Assembly: GCA_041861885.1 (NCBI GenBank)
Contig: JBGVUE010000001.1
Span: 248,001 to 312,000 of the forward strand
DNA length: 64,000 nt
Source of the DNA: Haloimpatiens sp. FM7315
Lineage (GTDB): Bacteria; Bacillota; Clostridia; Clostridiales; Clostridiaceae
Direction of reading: 5' to 3'
Position 1 is the first letter of the stretch, and each line of letters begins with the position of its first letter. The notes beneath the pieces were generated by a model. That model made no database searches, had not been told where the DNA came from, and saw only the letters and a list, made by a program, of their open reading frames with translations. A program made the position numbers and the translations under genes. Of this stretch, positions 1 to 10,655 are shown piece after piece.

Positions 1-78
1 GTTAAAACCTAAGAATATAATTACACTTAGAAGCAGGGTAACTATAAAAATAATTTTGGATTTGATAGTTTTCAACAT
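1..78 (-). CDS. N-terminus of a membrane protein, probably methyl-accepting chemotaxis protein (partial)
   Basis: Only the first 26 codons lie in the window. They encode a short basic start (MLKTIKSK) followed by one hydrophobic segment, the usual beginning of a clostridial chemoreceptor with a periplasm-type sensor domain. An AAGGATGG ribosome site lies upstream of the ATG. The chemoreceptor assignment rests on this N-terminal pattern alone; any protein with a signal anchor would look similar. Confidence 0.45.
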   Translation of the reverse strand, partial: MLKTIKSKIIFIVTLLLSVIIFLGFN

Positions 79-206
79 AAAACACCATCCTTTTAACATA
101 AAATTTTAATATTCTCACAAATTTTGACTAAATATATTAATTTTATCATACACTATTAAATAAAAATTTACAAGATATATAAAATTAATTCAATATAATA
201 TACAAT

Positions 207-241
207 AAAAAAAGACTTTATAAAATTAAAGTCCTTTTTTT
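207..241 (-). terminator. Rho-independent terminator of the PHP gene
   Basis: A GGACTTT/AAAGTCT stem with flanking A and T runs directly follows the stop codon of the minus-strand PHP gene. Confidence 0.7.
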
Positions 242-1003
242 AAACCTTGCAAGTTTTTTAAAGCCTAGGGTATTTAAAACTTCCATTACTTCTTTTACTC
301 CTTCACCAACTCTATTAGAATTGTGAGCATCAGAGCCAATTGTTATAACTTTTCCACCCATATCGTGATACATTTTTATTATTGAAGTTTTTGGAAAGGT
401 GTTTTTATAGTTTTTATATAGTGAAGAGGTGTTAACTTCTATTCCTTTTTCTCTTTTTATAACTATAGATAGAATTTCCTCAATTTGATTTTTATAGTCT
501 TTTACATTGTATAAGTGGTTGAATTCTTGAAAGGCATATCGTTGAACTAAATCTAAATGTCCAAGTACATCATAATCTGCATTTTCAGCAAGCTTTTTTA
601 ACTCTTTAAAATATTTCTTATAAGTATTCTCTTCACCATATTTCTTTAGGGATTTTCTAATAGTAAGTTCACTAATGTTATGGATTGAACCTATAATAAA
701 ATCTAAGTTGAAGCTTTCTATGATTTTTTCAAGCTCTTTGGTTTTTAAGTGACCTTCACCGATTTCAAGGCCTCTTTTAATGGGAAAATTATATTTTTCT
801 TTTACCTTATCAATTTCATTTTTGTATTTATTAAAGTCAAAGTATTTATAACTAGGGTCATAGTTTAAAATGCTAAAATGGTCTGTTATACATATTTCAC
901 TTAAATTTTTACTAATTGCTTTTTTGCATATATTTTCAATAGTTTCTTCAGAATCAAAGGAATGATTAGAGTGTATATGATAGTCACATAGTTCATTTGT
1001 CAT
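218..1003 (-). CDS. PHP-family phosphatase (histidinol-phosphatase-like, HisK type)
   Basis: The 261-residue protein carries the PHP metal-binding motifs in order: DYHIHSNHS near the N-terminus, ITDH, GLEIGEG, GSIHN, GHLDLVQRY and GSDAHN near the C-terminus. The family hydrolyses phosphoesters with a polynuclear metal centre; members of this length are usually called histidinol-phosphatases (L-histidinol phosphate to histidinol). There are no other his genes nearby, so the substrate is uncertain. The start at 1003 was chosen because AGGGGGAG sits five bases upstream; the frame stays open for 24 more codons without a ribosome site. It is transcribed divergently from the response regulator. Confidence 0.8.
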   Translation of the reverse strand: MTNELCDYHIHSNHSFDSEETIENICKKAISKNLSEICITDHFSILNYDPSYKYFDFNKYKNEIDKVKEKYNFPIKRGLEIGEGHLKTKELEKIIESFNLDFIIGSIHNISELTIRKSLKKYGEENTYKKYFKELKKLAENADYDVLGHLDLVQRYAFQEFNHLYNVKDYKNQIEEILSIVIKREKGIEVNTSSLYKNYKNTFPKTSIIKMYHDMGGKVITIGSDAHNSNRVGEGVKEVMEVLNTLGFKKLARFKKRTLIL

Positions 1004-1131
1004 AAGGCTCCCCCTTTTTACTTCTTTAGTAAATATGTTATAAATATATTGTACAATTTTTAATAAAAATTTCAAATTGCAATTTTTGAAAATTATATGT
1101 GATATAATTTTTTGTAGGGGTGAGAGAGAGT

Positions 1132-1856
1132 ATGAATAAAATCAATATTGCTATACTGGATGATGAAGAGGTTCAAGTATTGCTTTTAAAAAATACGTTA
1201 AAAATTGGGCTAAAAATAAAGATATAATAGTGAATATTAAAGAGTTTTATACTTCAGAAAGCTTTGAATTTAAATGGAGTATGGACAAAAGCTATGACAT
1301 ATTTTTATTGGATATTCAGATGAAGGGGCAAAACGGTGTAGAACTTGCAAAGGTTATACGAAAAGAGGATGAAAATATAAAAATAATATTTGTTACAGCT
1401 ATGTATGATTATATACAAATTGGTTATGATTTAGATGCAATAAATTATTTAATTAAACCTATAAAAGAAGAAAAGCTCTGGCAGTGTCTAGACAAGTCCC
1501 TAGATAAAATTCCAAAGGATGAAAAGACAATTATTGTAGACTCAGAAGGGGAAATCTTTAAAATAAGTGAGAAATCTATAGTGTATATTGAGGCTTTTGC
1601 TCATTATGTAGAGATAAACACTTGTGATAAAAAATATGTTGTTAGAAAAAGTATAGGGAGCATAGAAAAAGAGCTGGATGAAAATATGTTTGTAAGGTGC
1701 CATAGATCATATTTAGTAGGAATTAAATATATAAAGAGGATAAAAGGAAGTGAAATAGAACTAGATAATGGTGAAAATATTCCCTTAAGTAGAAGGAGGT
1801 ATAAGGATACAAACAAGGCATTTATAAGATATTTTAGAGGTGAAGTAAATGAGTAA
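1132..1856 (+). CDS. LytTR-family response regulator (one frameshift)
   Basis: An N-terminal receiver domain (INIAILDDEE acidic pair, phospho-acceptor Asp in FLLDIQM, Lys in YLIKPI) is followed by a LytTR DNA-binding domain (VYIEAFAHYVEI, FVRCHRSYLV, LSRRRYK). It is a transcriptional activator or repressor that acts after phosphorylation by the adjacent kinase. The ATG at 1132 follows a GGGGTGAGAGAGAG ribosome site, but that frame stops after about 30 codons. Adding one A to the A6 run at 1188-1193 (or the A5 at 1200-1204) restores a continuous reading through KNWAKNKDIIVNI. It overlaps the kinase gene by 8 bases, so the two are co-translated. Confidence 0.85.
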
Positions 1857-2583
1857 TTTGAATATTATTTTTATATCTGTTGGTTTTTTAATTTTAGTAG
1901 TAACTATTTTCTTTTGCACTAAATATATTCTTATGAAATTTGTAGACAAGCGTATTGAAAATTATCAAAACAATCTTATGACAAAACATTATAGTGAAGT
2001 TGAAAATATGTATAAGAAAATTCGTGGATGGAAACATGATTATCACAATCATATTCAAACTATGAAAGCCTATCTTGAACTTGAAAAGTATGAGGATATG
2101 AAAAACTACTTCAATGATTTAGATAGAGATTTAGAAAGTATTGACAAGGTTTTAAAAACAGGAAATTTAATGGTAGATGCTATATTAAACAGTAAATTGT
2201 CTTTAGCTCTTAGTGAAAATATAAAAATAAATGCTAAGGCAACTGTTCCTAAAAACCTTTTAGTTTCAGATATTGATTTGTGTGTTATTATTGGTAACCT
2301 AATGGACAATGCCATGGAGGCTGCAACTAAAATAGAAAACAAAGAGGAAAGATTTATAAGGGTGTACATAAGAGAAATGAAAAAGCAGCTTTATATATCC
2401 GTAACGAATTCTAATGGAGGAAAAGTTAAAAAAAATGCCTTTGGATATGTTACTACAAAACTCCAAAAAAATCATGGATTTGGATTAAAAAGAGTAGACA
2501 GTATTGTAGAAAAATATCAGGGTTTTGTAAATAGGCAAAGCGAAGAAGGGGTTTTTGCTACAGAAATTATTTTACCCTTATAA
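1849..2583 (+). CDS. GHKL sensor histidine kinase
   Basis: The 244-residue protein has one N-terminal membrane segment, a phospho-acceptor helix (KHDYHNHIQ) and a GHKL ATPase with N-box (NLMDNAMEA) and G-box (GFGLKRVD). It belongs to the short AgrC/LytS-related class that pairs with LytTR regulators and often senses peptides or envelope stress. It has no large sensor domain, so the single membrane helix or a partner such as the ABC exporter downstream may supply the input. It overlaps the regulator gene and lies 108 bases ahead of the exporter genes on the same strand, which suggests that it controls them. Confidence 0.85.
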   Translation: MSNLNIIFISVGFLILVVTIFFCTKYILMKFVDKRIENYQNNLMTKHYSEVENMYKKIRGWKHDYHNHIQTMKAYLELEKYEDMKNYFNDLDRDLESIDKVLKTGNLMVDAILNSKLSLALSENIKINAKATVPKNLLVSDIDLCVIIGNLMDNAMEAATKIENKEERFIRVYIREMKKQLYISVTNSNGGKVKKNAFGYVTTKLQKNHGFGLKRVDSIVEKYQGFVNRQSEEGVFATEIILPL

Positions 2584-2691
2584 GTGCCATTGGTGTTTTA
2601 AATTTAACCATTGGTGTTTTTTTATACAATAATTTATAATTACATATATTATGTAATTATAGTAGGAAATTTAAAAAAGGGTGATGGTGTT

Positions 2692-4525
2692 ATGGGTAAA
2701 AAGAATATAAAAACAAAACCTAAATATTCAAATTTTCAAAATTTTAAGTATGTAATAAAAAACATTTGGAGGTGGGATAAAGCTCTATTTTTTATTGCAA
2801 CTCTAGAGATTCCAGCAACAGTAATCCTTCCACTTATAGGTATATATTTACCCAAAATAGTAATAGATTCTGTTACAGCTAAGGTTCCAATAAAAACTTT
2901 TATAATAAGTTTAACCCTGCCAGTTCTTTTAATGATTCTTCTTAATATTTTCTTACATGCAGCAAGTTCTATAGTAGAAGTAAAAAGATAAATTGCAGAT
3001 TTAAATATCTGCAGTTAATAATGAATAAATCTTTGGATGCGGATTATGAAAATATTGATAGTTTAGAGGGACAAGAAAAATTGGCAAGAACTGATGCTGC
3101 TTTGAGGAATAACGATTCGGCTACAGAGGCTATAGTAGAAGTTATAATTGAGTTATTTTCTAGCGTAATGGGATTTTTAATATATGCCAGTATAATAGTT
3201 AATATTCATGTTTTAATAGTTGTATTTATATTGGTATGCTCTATTATAAACTATCTTATGGGCAAATATGTAAATAACTATGAGTATAAAAACAAAGACA
3301 ATATTGTACCAAGAGAGAGAAAAATCAAATATATAAAGGACAAAACAGGTGATTTTAAAGCAGCAAAGGATTTGAGACTTTATAATATGTTCCCTTGGTT
3401 TAAGAATATGTTTTTAAATTTTCAAAAGGAAGAAATTTATTTTAAAAACAAAGAGCTAAAGAAAAGGTATCTTGCTAATTTTATAGATGGAATACTTCTT
3501 TTCTTAAGAGATGGAATAACCTATGGGTTTCTTATATATTCAGTTATTTATAGAGGGATGACTATAGGAAATTTTGTACTATATTTTGGTGCAGTAGCAG
3601 GTTTTTCTACTTGGATGTCAGGAATTATAAAAAATATAAATACTTTAAATGGATTTAGTCTTGATATTAGTGATTTAAGAAATTACTTAGAAATGGAAGA
3701 TAAGATGAATAGGGGAGAGGGAGAAAAAATTCTACCTGTTGGAATGCCTTGTGATATAGAGTTAAAAGGGGTGTATTACAAATACCCTGGGGCAGAGGAT
3801 TGCACTATAAAAGATATGAATCTTCACATAAAAAAAGGAGAGAAATTGGCTTTAGTTGGGGTAAATGGGGCAGGTAAAACCACTTTAGTAAAGCTTATAT
3901 GTGGACTATACTCTCCTACAAAAGGTGAAATATATATAAATGGAAAGAAGAGCAGTAGTTACAATAGAGATGAATATTATACTTTATTTTCTGTGGTATT
4001 TCAGGATATGCATAACTTACCTGTATCTATAGTAGAAAATATTGCATCTGATGTAAGTAAAGATATAGATGAAGAAAAGCTTAAAAAGGTTATTAAATTA
4101 TCTGGCATTATGGAAAAAATAAAGACTTTGCCAAAGGGCAAGGAAACCCCTTTGGTTAAAGAAGTTAATAAAGATGCTGTAGAATTATCTGGAGGAGAAA
4201 TTCAGAAATTAATGCTGGCAAAGGCTCTTTACAAAAAGCTCCTATTATAATATTAGATGAACCTACAGCTGCATTAGATCCTATAGCAGAAAATGAAATT
4301 TATGAAAAATATAGTGAGCTTACAAAAGACCACACATCAATTTTTATATCTCATAGGCTTTCGTCTACTAGATTTTGTAACAGAATAATATTTATTGAAG
4401 ATGGGGTTATAAAAGAGGAGGGGGATCACTACAGTCTTATGAAAAGTCAAGGGAAATATAAAAAGATGTATGATATGCAAAGTTATTATTATAAGAAAAA
4501 TTTAGGAGGGGAAGAGTATGCATAA
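2692..4525 (+). CDS. ABC exporter, TMD-NBD half-transporter 1 (two frameshifts)
   Basis: It has an N-terminal membrane domain of about six helices and a C-terminal nucleotide-binding domain with Walker A (GVNGAGKTT), Q-loop (VVFQDMH), signature (LSGGEIQ) and Walker B (IIILDEPTAALDP). Start 2692 has a ribosome site (AAAAAGGGTGATGG). The frame breaks at A5 2982-2986 and again at A5 4233-4237; each is healed by one extra A, giving a protein of about 611 residues. Walker B and the D/H loops (ISHRLSS) lie beyond the second break. It overlaps the next half-transporter by 8 bases, so a heterodimer is likely. The substrate is unknown; no peptidase C39 domain and no peptide gene are visible. Confidence 0.85.
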
Positions 4526-6377
4526 AGTAGAAGTTAAAAAACAAATTAAATTATTTAATTTTGCTCTAAAAGAGATACACAAATTGCAGCCTTCTATAAT
4601 GCCTGTAACTTTATTATACTCACTTTTTAGTTCCCTATCTCCTTTTGTAAATATATATATGTCCTCTTTAATTATTGATGAATTACTTCAAAGAAGGAAT
4701 CTTCATAGCCTTAAATTTCTAGTGGCTATAACTATAGGACTAAATTTAATAATTCATCTAATTTCTACAGGTCTTGAGCATCTTATGAAACTTCTTTTTT
4801 TAACTGTTGATGAAAATCAAAATATGAGAATTAATGAAAAAATATTAAAGATGGATTATGAATTTATTGAAGATCCAGAAGTCCACAAACTTAAAAGCAA
4901 GATAATGGAGTCTAAGAATTTAAATGGTGGCGGTATACTTAATGTTATTAAAGGTATGGAAGATTTTGTAAAAGGATTAATTACAATTATAACCTCAGTA
5001 GTATTAGTTATAGATTTATTTAAATCTAATTCAATAGGTACAAATATATCTTTTGTAAATTCTAAAGTATTTTCCTATCTGTTTTTAATTATAATATTTC
5101 TCGGAACAGTTATTAGCTTAAAGTTAACTTCTGGATCAGAGAAAGTATGGTTTAAATGTTTTAATAAACTTATGGATATGAATAGAGCTTTGGCTTTTTA
5201 TGGTACAATAACTACTGATTACAATGCTGGAAAAGCTGTGAGGATATTTAATGAAAAACCTACAATTAATAAGGAAGTTAATAAATTCAACAAAAGTTCC
5301 AAGGATTTATTTAATAGAGTTGGGGTTTCAAGAGCAAAATACAGAGCTTTTGATGCTTTTATATCATCCCTTTCAAGTGGACTTATATATTTCTTTGTGG
5401 CGTTAAAGGCAATAAGTGGAGCTATAACCATAGGAAGTATAGTTAAGTATGTAGGAAGTATAAATGAGTTCATGACAGGCAGCAAGGAAGTGCTTTCTTC
5501 TTTTAATGAGATTATTAACAATAACAAATATGTGGAACTTTATTATGGTTTTTTAAATATTAAAGGGGAAAAATATAAAGGAACTTTACCTGTGGAAAAA
5601 AGAGAAGATGATCAATATGAAATAGAATTTAGAAATGTATCCTTTAAGTATCCTTCTACAGAAGTTTATGCTTTAAAAGATGTTTCAATTAAGCTAAATA
5701 TTGGAGAGAGGCTTGCAATAGTTGGTATGAACGGATCTGGAAAGACTACATTTATAAAGCTTCTTTGTAGATTATACGATCCAGATGAAGGGGAGATACT
5801 TTTAAATGGTATTAATATAAAAAAATATGATTATGAAGAGTATATGAGTTTGTTTTCTATAGTATTTCAAGATTATAAATTGTTTTCTTTTTCCTTAGGA
5901 CAAAATGTTGCAGCTTCTCTAGATTTTAATGAGAATAGTGTTTGTAAAGCTTTGGAAGAGGTTGGATTAAGGCATAGGCTACAAACTATGCCAAAGGGTG
6001 TTAAAACTTCACTATATAAGGATTTTGATGATGAGGGAATAGAAATATCAGGAGGAGAAGCTCAAAAGATAGCCCTTGCAAGAGCAATTTATAAGAAAGC
6101 TCCAATTATAATACTAGATGAGCCAACAGCCGCATTAGATCCTATATCTGAGTTTGAAATTTATTCAAAATTTAATGAAATGGTAAATACCAAAACAGCT
6201 TTTTATATATCTCATAGGCTTTCTTCTTGTAGATTTTGTGATGAAATAGCAGTATTTCATAAGGGCAGAATAATTCAAAAGGGAAGTCATGAAAAACTAA
6301 TAGAAGATGAAAATGGTAAATACTACGAACTATGGAACTCTCAGGCTAAATATTATAATGAAAATGAAAGTGCATAG
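4518..6377 (+). CDS. ABC exporter, TMD-NBD half-transporter 2
   Basis: This intact 619-residue half-transporter has a membrane domain in the first ~330 residues and an NBD with Walker A (GMNGSGKTT), signature (ISGGEAQ), Walker B (IIILDEPTAALDP) and H-loop (ISHRLSS). Both half-transporters keep the Glu after Walker B, so neither is an obviously degenerate ATPase site. The ribosome site (TTAGGAGGGG) lies within the end of the preceding gene. A strong terminator follows at once, closing a regulator-kinase-exporter unit. Confidence 0.9.
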   Translation: MHKVEVKKQIKLFNFALKEIHKLQPSIMPVTLLYSLFSSLSPFVNIYMSSLIIDELLQRRNLHSLKFLVAITIGLNLIIHLISTGLEHLMKLLFLTVDENQNMRINEKILKMDYEFIEDPEVHKLKSKIMESKNLNGGGILNVIKGMEDFVKGLITIITSVVLVIDLFKSNSIGTNISFVNSKVFSYLFLIIIFLGTVISLKLTSGSEKVWFKCFNKLMDMNRALAFYGTITTDYNAGKAVRIFNEKPTINKEVNKFNKSSKDLFNRVGVSRAKYRAFDAFISSLSSGLIYFFVALKAISGAITIGSIVKYVGSINEFMTGSKEVLSSFNEIINNNKYVELYYGFLNIKGEKYKGTLPVEKREDDQYEIEFRNVSFKYPSTEVYALKDVSIKLNIGERLAIVGMNGSGKTTFIKLLCRLYDPDEGEILLNGINIKKYDYEEYMSLFSIVFQDYKLFSFSLGQNVAASLDFNENSVCKALEEVGLRHRLQTMPKGVKTSLYKDFDDEGIEISGGEAQKIALARAIYKKAPIIILDEPTAALDPISEFEIYSKFNEMVNTKTAFYISHRLSSCRFCDEIAVFHKGRIIQKGSHEKLIEDENGKYYELWNSQAKYYNENESA

Positions 6378-6381
6378 AGTG

Positions 6382-6424
6382 AAAAGCCTCTATAGGTTTA
6401 TTAAAACCTATAGAGGCTTTTTTC
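6382..6424 (+). terminator. Rho-independent terminator of the ABC exporter operon
   Basis: An 18-base perfect inverted repeat (6382-6399 with 6404-6421) with a 4-base loop is followed by a T-rich stretch. Confidence 0.95.
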
Positions 6425-6598
6425 CTTTTTTATAAAATTTTTTAACGAATAAATTTATTTTAAAAAGCTTTTGTCCTGCTATTTTTAGGATTTACGTTTA
6501 ATAAACAATGTGCAACTAAAATTATTTCAGTTAAGCTTAAAGATTTTTTATAATTTTAATGAAAAATGGCAATAATAGCTATAGTAGGTGATGGATTA

Positions 6599-7686
6599 AT
6601 GGAGGGATTAAAAAATAAGAGCATTGTTTTTGTTATTTTTGGTGCTGTTTTAGGATATGGGGTATTAGAACTTCCTAAATTAGTAGCAGAGGATGCAGGA
6701 ACATCAGGTTGGATAAGGCTCATTATGGTAACTTTATTTGCAGTGATTATTGCAGTTATTACTGTGAAACTTTCTTATATACACGAGAATAAAACCTTAT
6801 TTGAGTATAGTAAAGAACTAGTTGGAAATGTTTTTGGAAATGTAATTATAATAACATACATAATATACTTTTTCTTATTGTTTACATTTATTATAAGAGG
6901 TTCTGCTGAAACTATAAAACTAAGTGTACTTGAAAAAACACCTGTGTGGGCTATGACTTGTATGCTTTTTATAGCAGTATACTATGCAGTTGTAAAAGGA
7001 TTCAAATGTATTTCTATAATCTCACAAATTTATGGAGTAATTGTTCTTTCTGTAATCGTAACTGTTCATATACTTATGTTTGCCAAAGGAGAAATTTTAA
7101 ATATAAAGCCCTTATTTAGCTTAGAGCATGTATATGATTATTTTAAAATTGATTTCAAACTTGTATTAGCATTCTTAGGTTCAGAGTGTATATCTTTTGT
7201 ATGTTTGGACAGAAAACGAAATAAAAACCTATGTAAATACGTAGCTACTATGGTTTTAATTATAGGTTTCTTATATATATTGATTGTAGAATCCTGTATT
7301 TCAATTATTGGAATAAATGATATTGTACATTATAAAGATGCAGTAATTGCAACTATAAGAAGAGTTGAAATTCCTTACTTAGAGTTTTTTAGAAGATTTG
7401 ATGGTTTATCCTTAATTGTTTGGATTATGAGTGTATTTTGCACTATAAGTATATATGCTTATGGTACAGTGTTTTTTTTAAGTAAATATTTTAAAAAAAC
7501 TAATATAAAAATATTAACAGCTATAGTTATAGTGTTAGGCTTTTGTGTTTCTGAAATTCCGGGCACTTTAAAGGGTGTTCAAGATGGCATAAAGTATATA
7601 GGGTATTTTGGAATAATCCCTTATGCAGTTGTGCCTACTTCATTATTGATAATTACAAAGGTGAAAAAATATGATAAAAAAATTAA
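6599..7686 (+). CDS. gerKB: Spore germination receptor subunit B (GerKB/GerAB family permease)
   Basis: It is a polytopic membrane protein of about ten helices and 362 residues, of the APC-like endospore germination permease family. This subunit sits in the spore inner membrane and is thought to bind the germinant. Start 6599 is preferred because AGGTGATGG lies six bases upstream; an ATG at 6566 has no ribosome site. As read, the frame runs straight into gerC, but one extra A in the A7 run at 7676-7682 ends GerB at KKYDKKN and lets GerC start at its own overlapping ATG. Order B-C-A with A last is a known clostridial variant of gerK-type operons. Confidence 0.85.
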
Positions 7687-8791
7687 GATTATAATTATAA
7701 TATTTATATTTTCTTTTACTTTGTGTGGATGCTGGGATTACCAAGATATTGATAAAAGGAGTATAGTAATTTCCCTTGGAGTAGATAGGGTAAAAGATCA
7801 AATTGAATTTTCCACAGAAGTAGCAAAACTTGCAGATAAAAGCGGGGAGAGTAATGAGGTATATACAGATGTTTCAAAAGGTAGTAATTTTGAAGAGGCG
7901 AGAAGGGACTTTAATGCAAAAAGACCCTATTCTACTTTTTTAGGTGCAACAAGGATTGTTGTTTTTGGACAGGAGTATGCAAAAGAAGGTATAGAGCCGT
8001 ATTTAAACAGAATTAATAGAATTTATGATTATAGAAAAACTCTTTTGGGAGTTGTAAGTAAGGATACCCCAATTAAGTTATTCAAGAAAAAGGCCAAAAA
8101 TGATTTGTCTATTGGTTTTTTGCTTGAACATAGTATTAATTCATTAAGTGGAGAAGGAATTGCAATATATACAGATATAGGTGATATGATGTCAGATATA
8201 TCTTTTGGAGATATTGGTTATATGCTTCCTTATGTAGGGGTTGAGGATGATTCTGTAAAGTATTTAGGAATTGCAATAATGAAGGATTCAAAATTAATTG
8301 CTGTAGTTGATAAAAATGATACTGCTGGAATTTTATATTTATCAGGAAAGAATCCTAAACTTATGGAAGTCATTACAGATGAGCTAGGTGAAAATAACTC
8401 CATATCCTTTAAAACAAGAATAAGAAAAAAGAAGATAAATACATACTATGAAAATAACAAGGTAAGCATAAATATAGATTTAGAACTAGATGCAGAGCTT
8501 CAATATTTATATTATATAATGAGAATAACTCCAAGTGAGTCAGAAAAACTAGAAAAATTGGTATCCAATCAAGTTGAAAGACAAATTTTTACTATAGTTA
8601 AAAAAACTCAGGAAGATTACAAATGCGATATATTTGGATTTGCAAAATACTTTAAATCTCAGCATTTTAAAGAGTATAAAAATATTAATTGGCAAAAAGA
8701 ATACCCAAACATTGAAATAAATGTAGATGTTAAAACTAAAATTGTAAATAAGAATCTACAAGACTTAAATGTAAAGGAAAAATATAGGTAA
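7671..8791 (+). CDS. gerKC: Spore germination receptor lipoprotein subunit C (Ger(x)C family)
   Basis: Its own ATG at 7671 overlaps the end of gerB. The N-terminus is MIKK, a hydrophobic stretch and a lipobox ending in LCGCWD, the hallmark of Ger(x)C lipoproteins, followed by DIDKRSIVISLGVD and about 330 residues of the outer domain. In the spore it is anchored to the inner membrane and needed for receptor assembly. The start codon is out of frame with the rest as read; one A added to 7676-7682 joins them. The total is about 373 residues, a normal length. Confidence 0.85.
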
Positions 8792-8797
8792 ATATAA

Positions 8798-10243
8798 ATG
8801 ATTAAATTTAGAAAATCGATTTTTTTAAATAAAATAAATGAACTTTCTAAAGATAATTCAGGAATATCTTTAAGAGAAGTGCGTTTCAAAAATAAAAAGA
8901 TAGTTATTGCTTATATTGCTGAAATAACAGATAGAAATAGGGTATCTAGTGATATTATTAAACCAATTTTAGAATATAGTAAAGTTAATGATAATACAAA
9001 GCAAAATATAAAATATATAGCAAACTCAGTAATATACCTAGATGATATACTAATAGATGATGATGTGGATAAAATGTCAGAGCATATATTAAAAGGAAAA
9101 TCCTTAATAATAATGGAAGGTGCCAAGGGGTATATTGTAGCTAATACCTATAAAGTAGAGAAAAGGAGCATAGAAGGGCCACAGCTTCAAAATGTACTAA
9201 GAGGTCCAAGGGATGCTTTTACAGAAAGTTTTGATAGTAATTTATCCCTAATAAGGTATAGAATAAAGGATTCCTCTCTAATGATAAACAAATTTACCAT
9301 AGGTAGAAGAACTAAAACTTCTGTTGGAGTAGTATATTTAAATGATGTGGCCAATTCAAAATATGTTTCAGATATACAAAACAAATTAAAAAATATTGAT
9401 GTAGATGGAATAATAGATGCTGGGTATATAGAGAAATTTATATCGGATAAAGGCAAAAAGTTTTTTCCTGAATTTGGAATAAACGAAAGACCAGATTCTG
9501 TTTGTGGTGATATATTAAAAGGAAAGGTTTGCCTTGTAGTTGAAGGAAGTAATTTGGTTTTAGTAGCACCATATACATTGCCGGATTTTTTAGATGCCGG
9601 AGATGACCACTACGACAACACTTACATAAGTGTATTTATGAAAAATTTAAGAATAATGGCTTTGATAATGTCGTTAACATTATCTTCCTTATATGTTGCT
9701 ATAATTAGTTATCATCCTGATATATTGCCTCCTCAGTATATTTTGGTTTTGGCAGAATCAAGGGTTACAGTTCCTGTTAATGCTCTTTTAGAAGTAACAT
9801 TGATGGAACTTGTGACAGAGATACTAAAGGAATCTAGCTTAAGGCTTCCCAAACAAGTAGGTTCAGCAATTAGCATAGTTGGAACTATTGTAATAGGACA
9901 GGCGGCAGTATCTGCAGGTCTAACTAGTGCTGCTACTGTCATTGTAATATCTCTTACTACTATGACTTCTTTTATAAGTCCAGATTATGCAATTTCACAG
10001 CCAATACGTCTTTTAAAATTTATGCTTATAATTTTAACTGGAATATTTGGACTCTTTGGTTTTGTAGTTGGAATTACTATTATTACAATTAATATAACTT
10101 CTAAAGCTAGTTTAGGAGTTCCATACACTGCACCTATAGCTCCTTTTAATTTTAAGGATTTAAAGGATTATTTCTTAAGCGACATTGCATTGTCTAAAAA
10201 AAGACCTGAAATCTTAAATGATAAAGATAAGACAAGGCAGTAG
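8798..10243 (+). CDS. gerKA: Spore germination receptor subunit A (GerKA/GerAA family)
   Basis: The intact 481-residue protein has a soluble N-terminal domain (to about residue 280, including EGPQLQNVLRGPRDAF and IDAGYIEKFI) and a C-terminal membrane domain of about five helices (PPQYILVLAESRVTVPVNALLE, then SAGLTSAATVIVISLTTMTSFI in part). These are typical GerA blocks. It follows gerC by 6 bases and completes the receptor. Confidence 0.92.
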   Translation: MIKFRKSIFLNKINELSKDNSGISLREVRFKNKKIVIAYIAEITDRNRVSSDIIKPILEYSKVNDNTKQNIKYIANSVIYLDDILIDDDVDKMSEHILKGKSLIIMEGAKGYIVANTYKVEKRSIEGPQLQNVLRGPRDAFTESFDSNLSLIRYRIKDSSLMINKFTIGRRTKTSVGVVYLNDVANSKYVSDIQNKLKNIDVDGIIDAGYIEKFISDKGKKFFPEFGINERPDSVCGDILKGKVCLVVEGSNLVLVAPYTLPDFLDAGDDHYDNTYISVFMKNLRIMALIMSLTLSSLYVAIISYHPDILPPQYILVLAESRVTVPVNALLEVTLMELVTEILKESSLRLPKQVGSAISIVGTIVIGQAAVSAGLTSAATVIVISLTTMTSFISPDYAISQPIRLLKFMLIILTGIFGLFGFVVGITIITINITSKASLGVPYTAPIAPFNFKDLKDYFLSDIALSKKRPEILNDKDKTRQ

Positions 10244-10655
10244 CTACTTAAAAAGAAAAAATAAAATGTTTAAAATATTGAAACAGCTTTGACACAGAAC
10301 TGCCACATAGATGCTTTACAATTTAGTCAAATCAAAAGATAATAACAGAGGCTCAAGCTAAGAGCATTATTAATGTAATACATGGAGAAAAAACAAAATA
10401 ATAAAATGCTTAACACATAAATTAATATAGATAATTTTACCCTTGATTTAGAAAAGCCCCAATAATTAAAACTAGTAGTTCTGCCCCCACAGGTACTGCT
10501 AGTTTTTTTATACTGAAAAAGCTTAAGGTGTAAAATTATACAAAATTTCTTTGTAAAGTGGTATAATAGCGTTAACAAATAAAACAAAGATGAGTTTGAA
10601 ATTTGTTATATTAATTAGTGTTAAAGTTTTTTACGATACTAAGAGGGGGAAGGTT
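10244..10655. other. Intergenic region between gerA and the M42 peptidase
   Basis: No convincing gene. It contains the terminator at 10468-10509 and, after it, a TATAAT at 10562-10567 with a weak TACAAA 17 bases upstream, which could be the promoter of the peptidase gene. The first 220 bases look featureless. Confidence 0.5.
10468..10509 (+). terminator. Rho-independent terminator after gerA
   Basis: The stem pairs 10468-10479 with 10495-10506 (one G-U pair) and is followed by a run of seven T. It lies 225 bases beyond the gerA stop, so it ends a long 3' tail or an unseen transcript. Confidence 0.75.

Noticed and set aside
2587-2620. CCATTGGTGTTTT repeated twice directly after the kinase gene
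   Set aside because: The two copies are direct repeats and do not form a good hairpin, so I do not call a terminator; two copies are also too few for a repeat family.
6566-8791. A single 741-residue GerB-GerC fusion protein
   Set aside because: One missing A in a run of seven explains it; both genes have normal ends when it is added.
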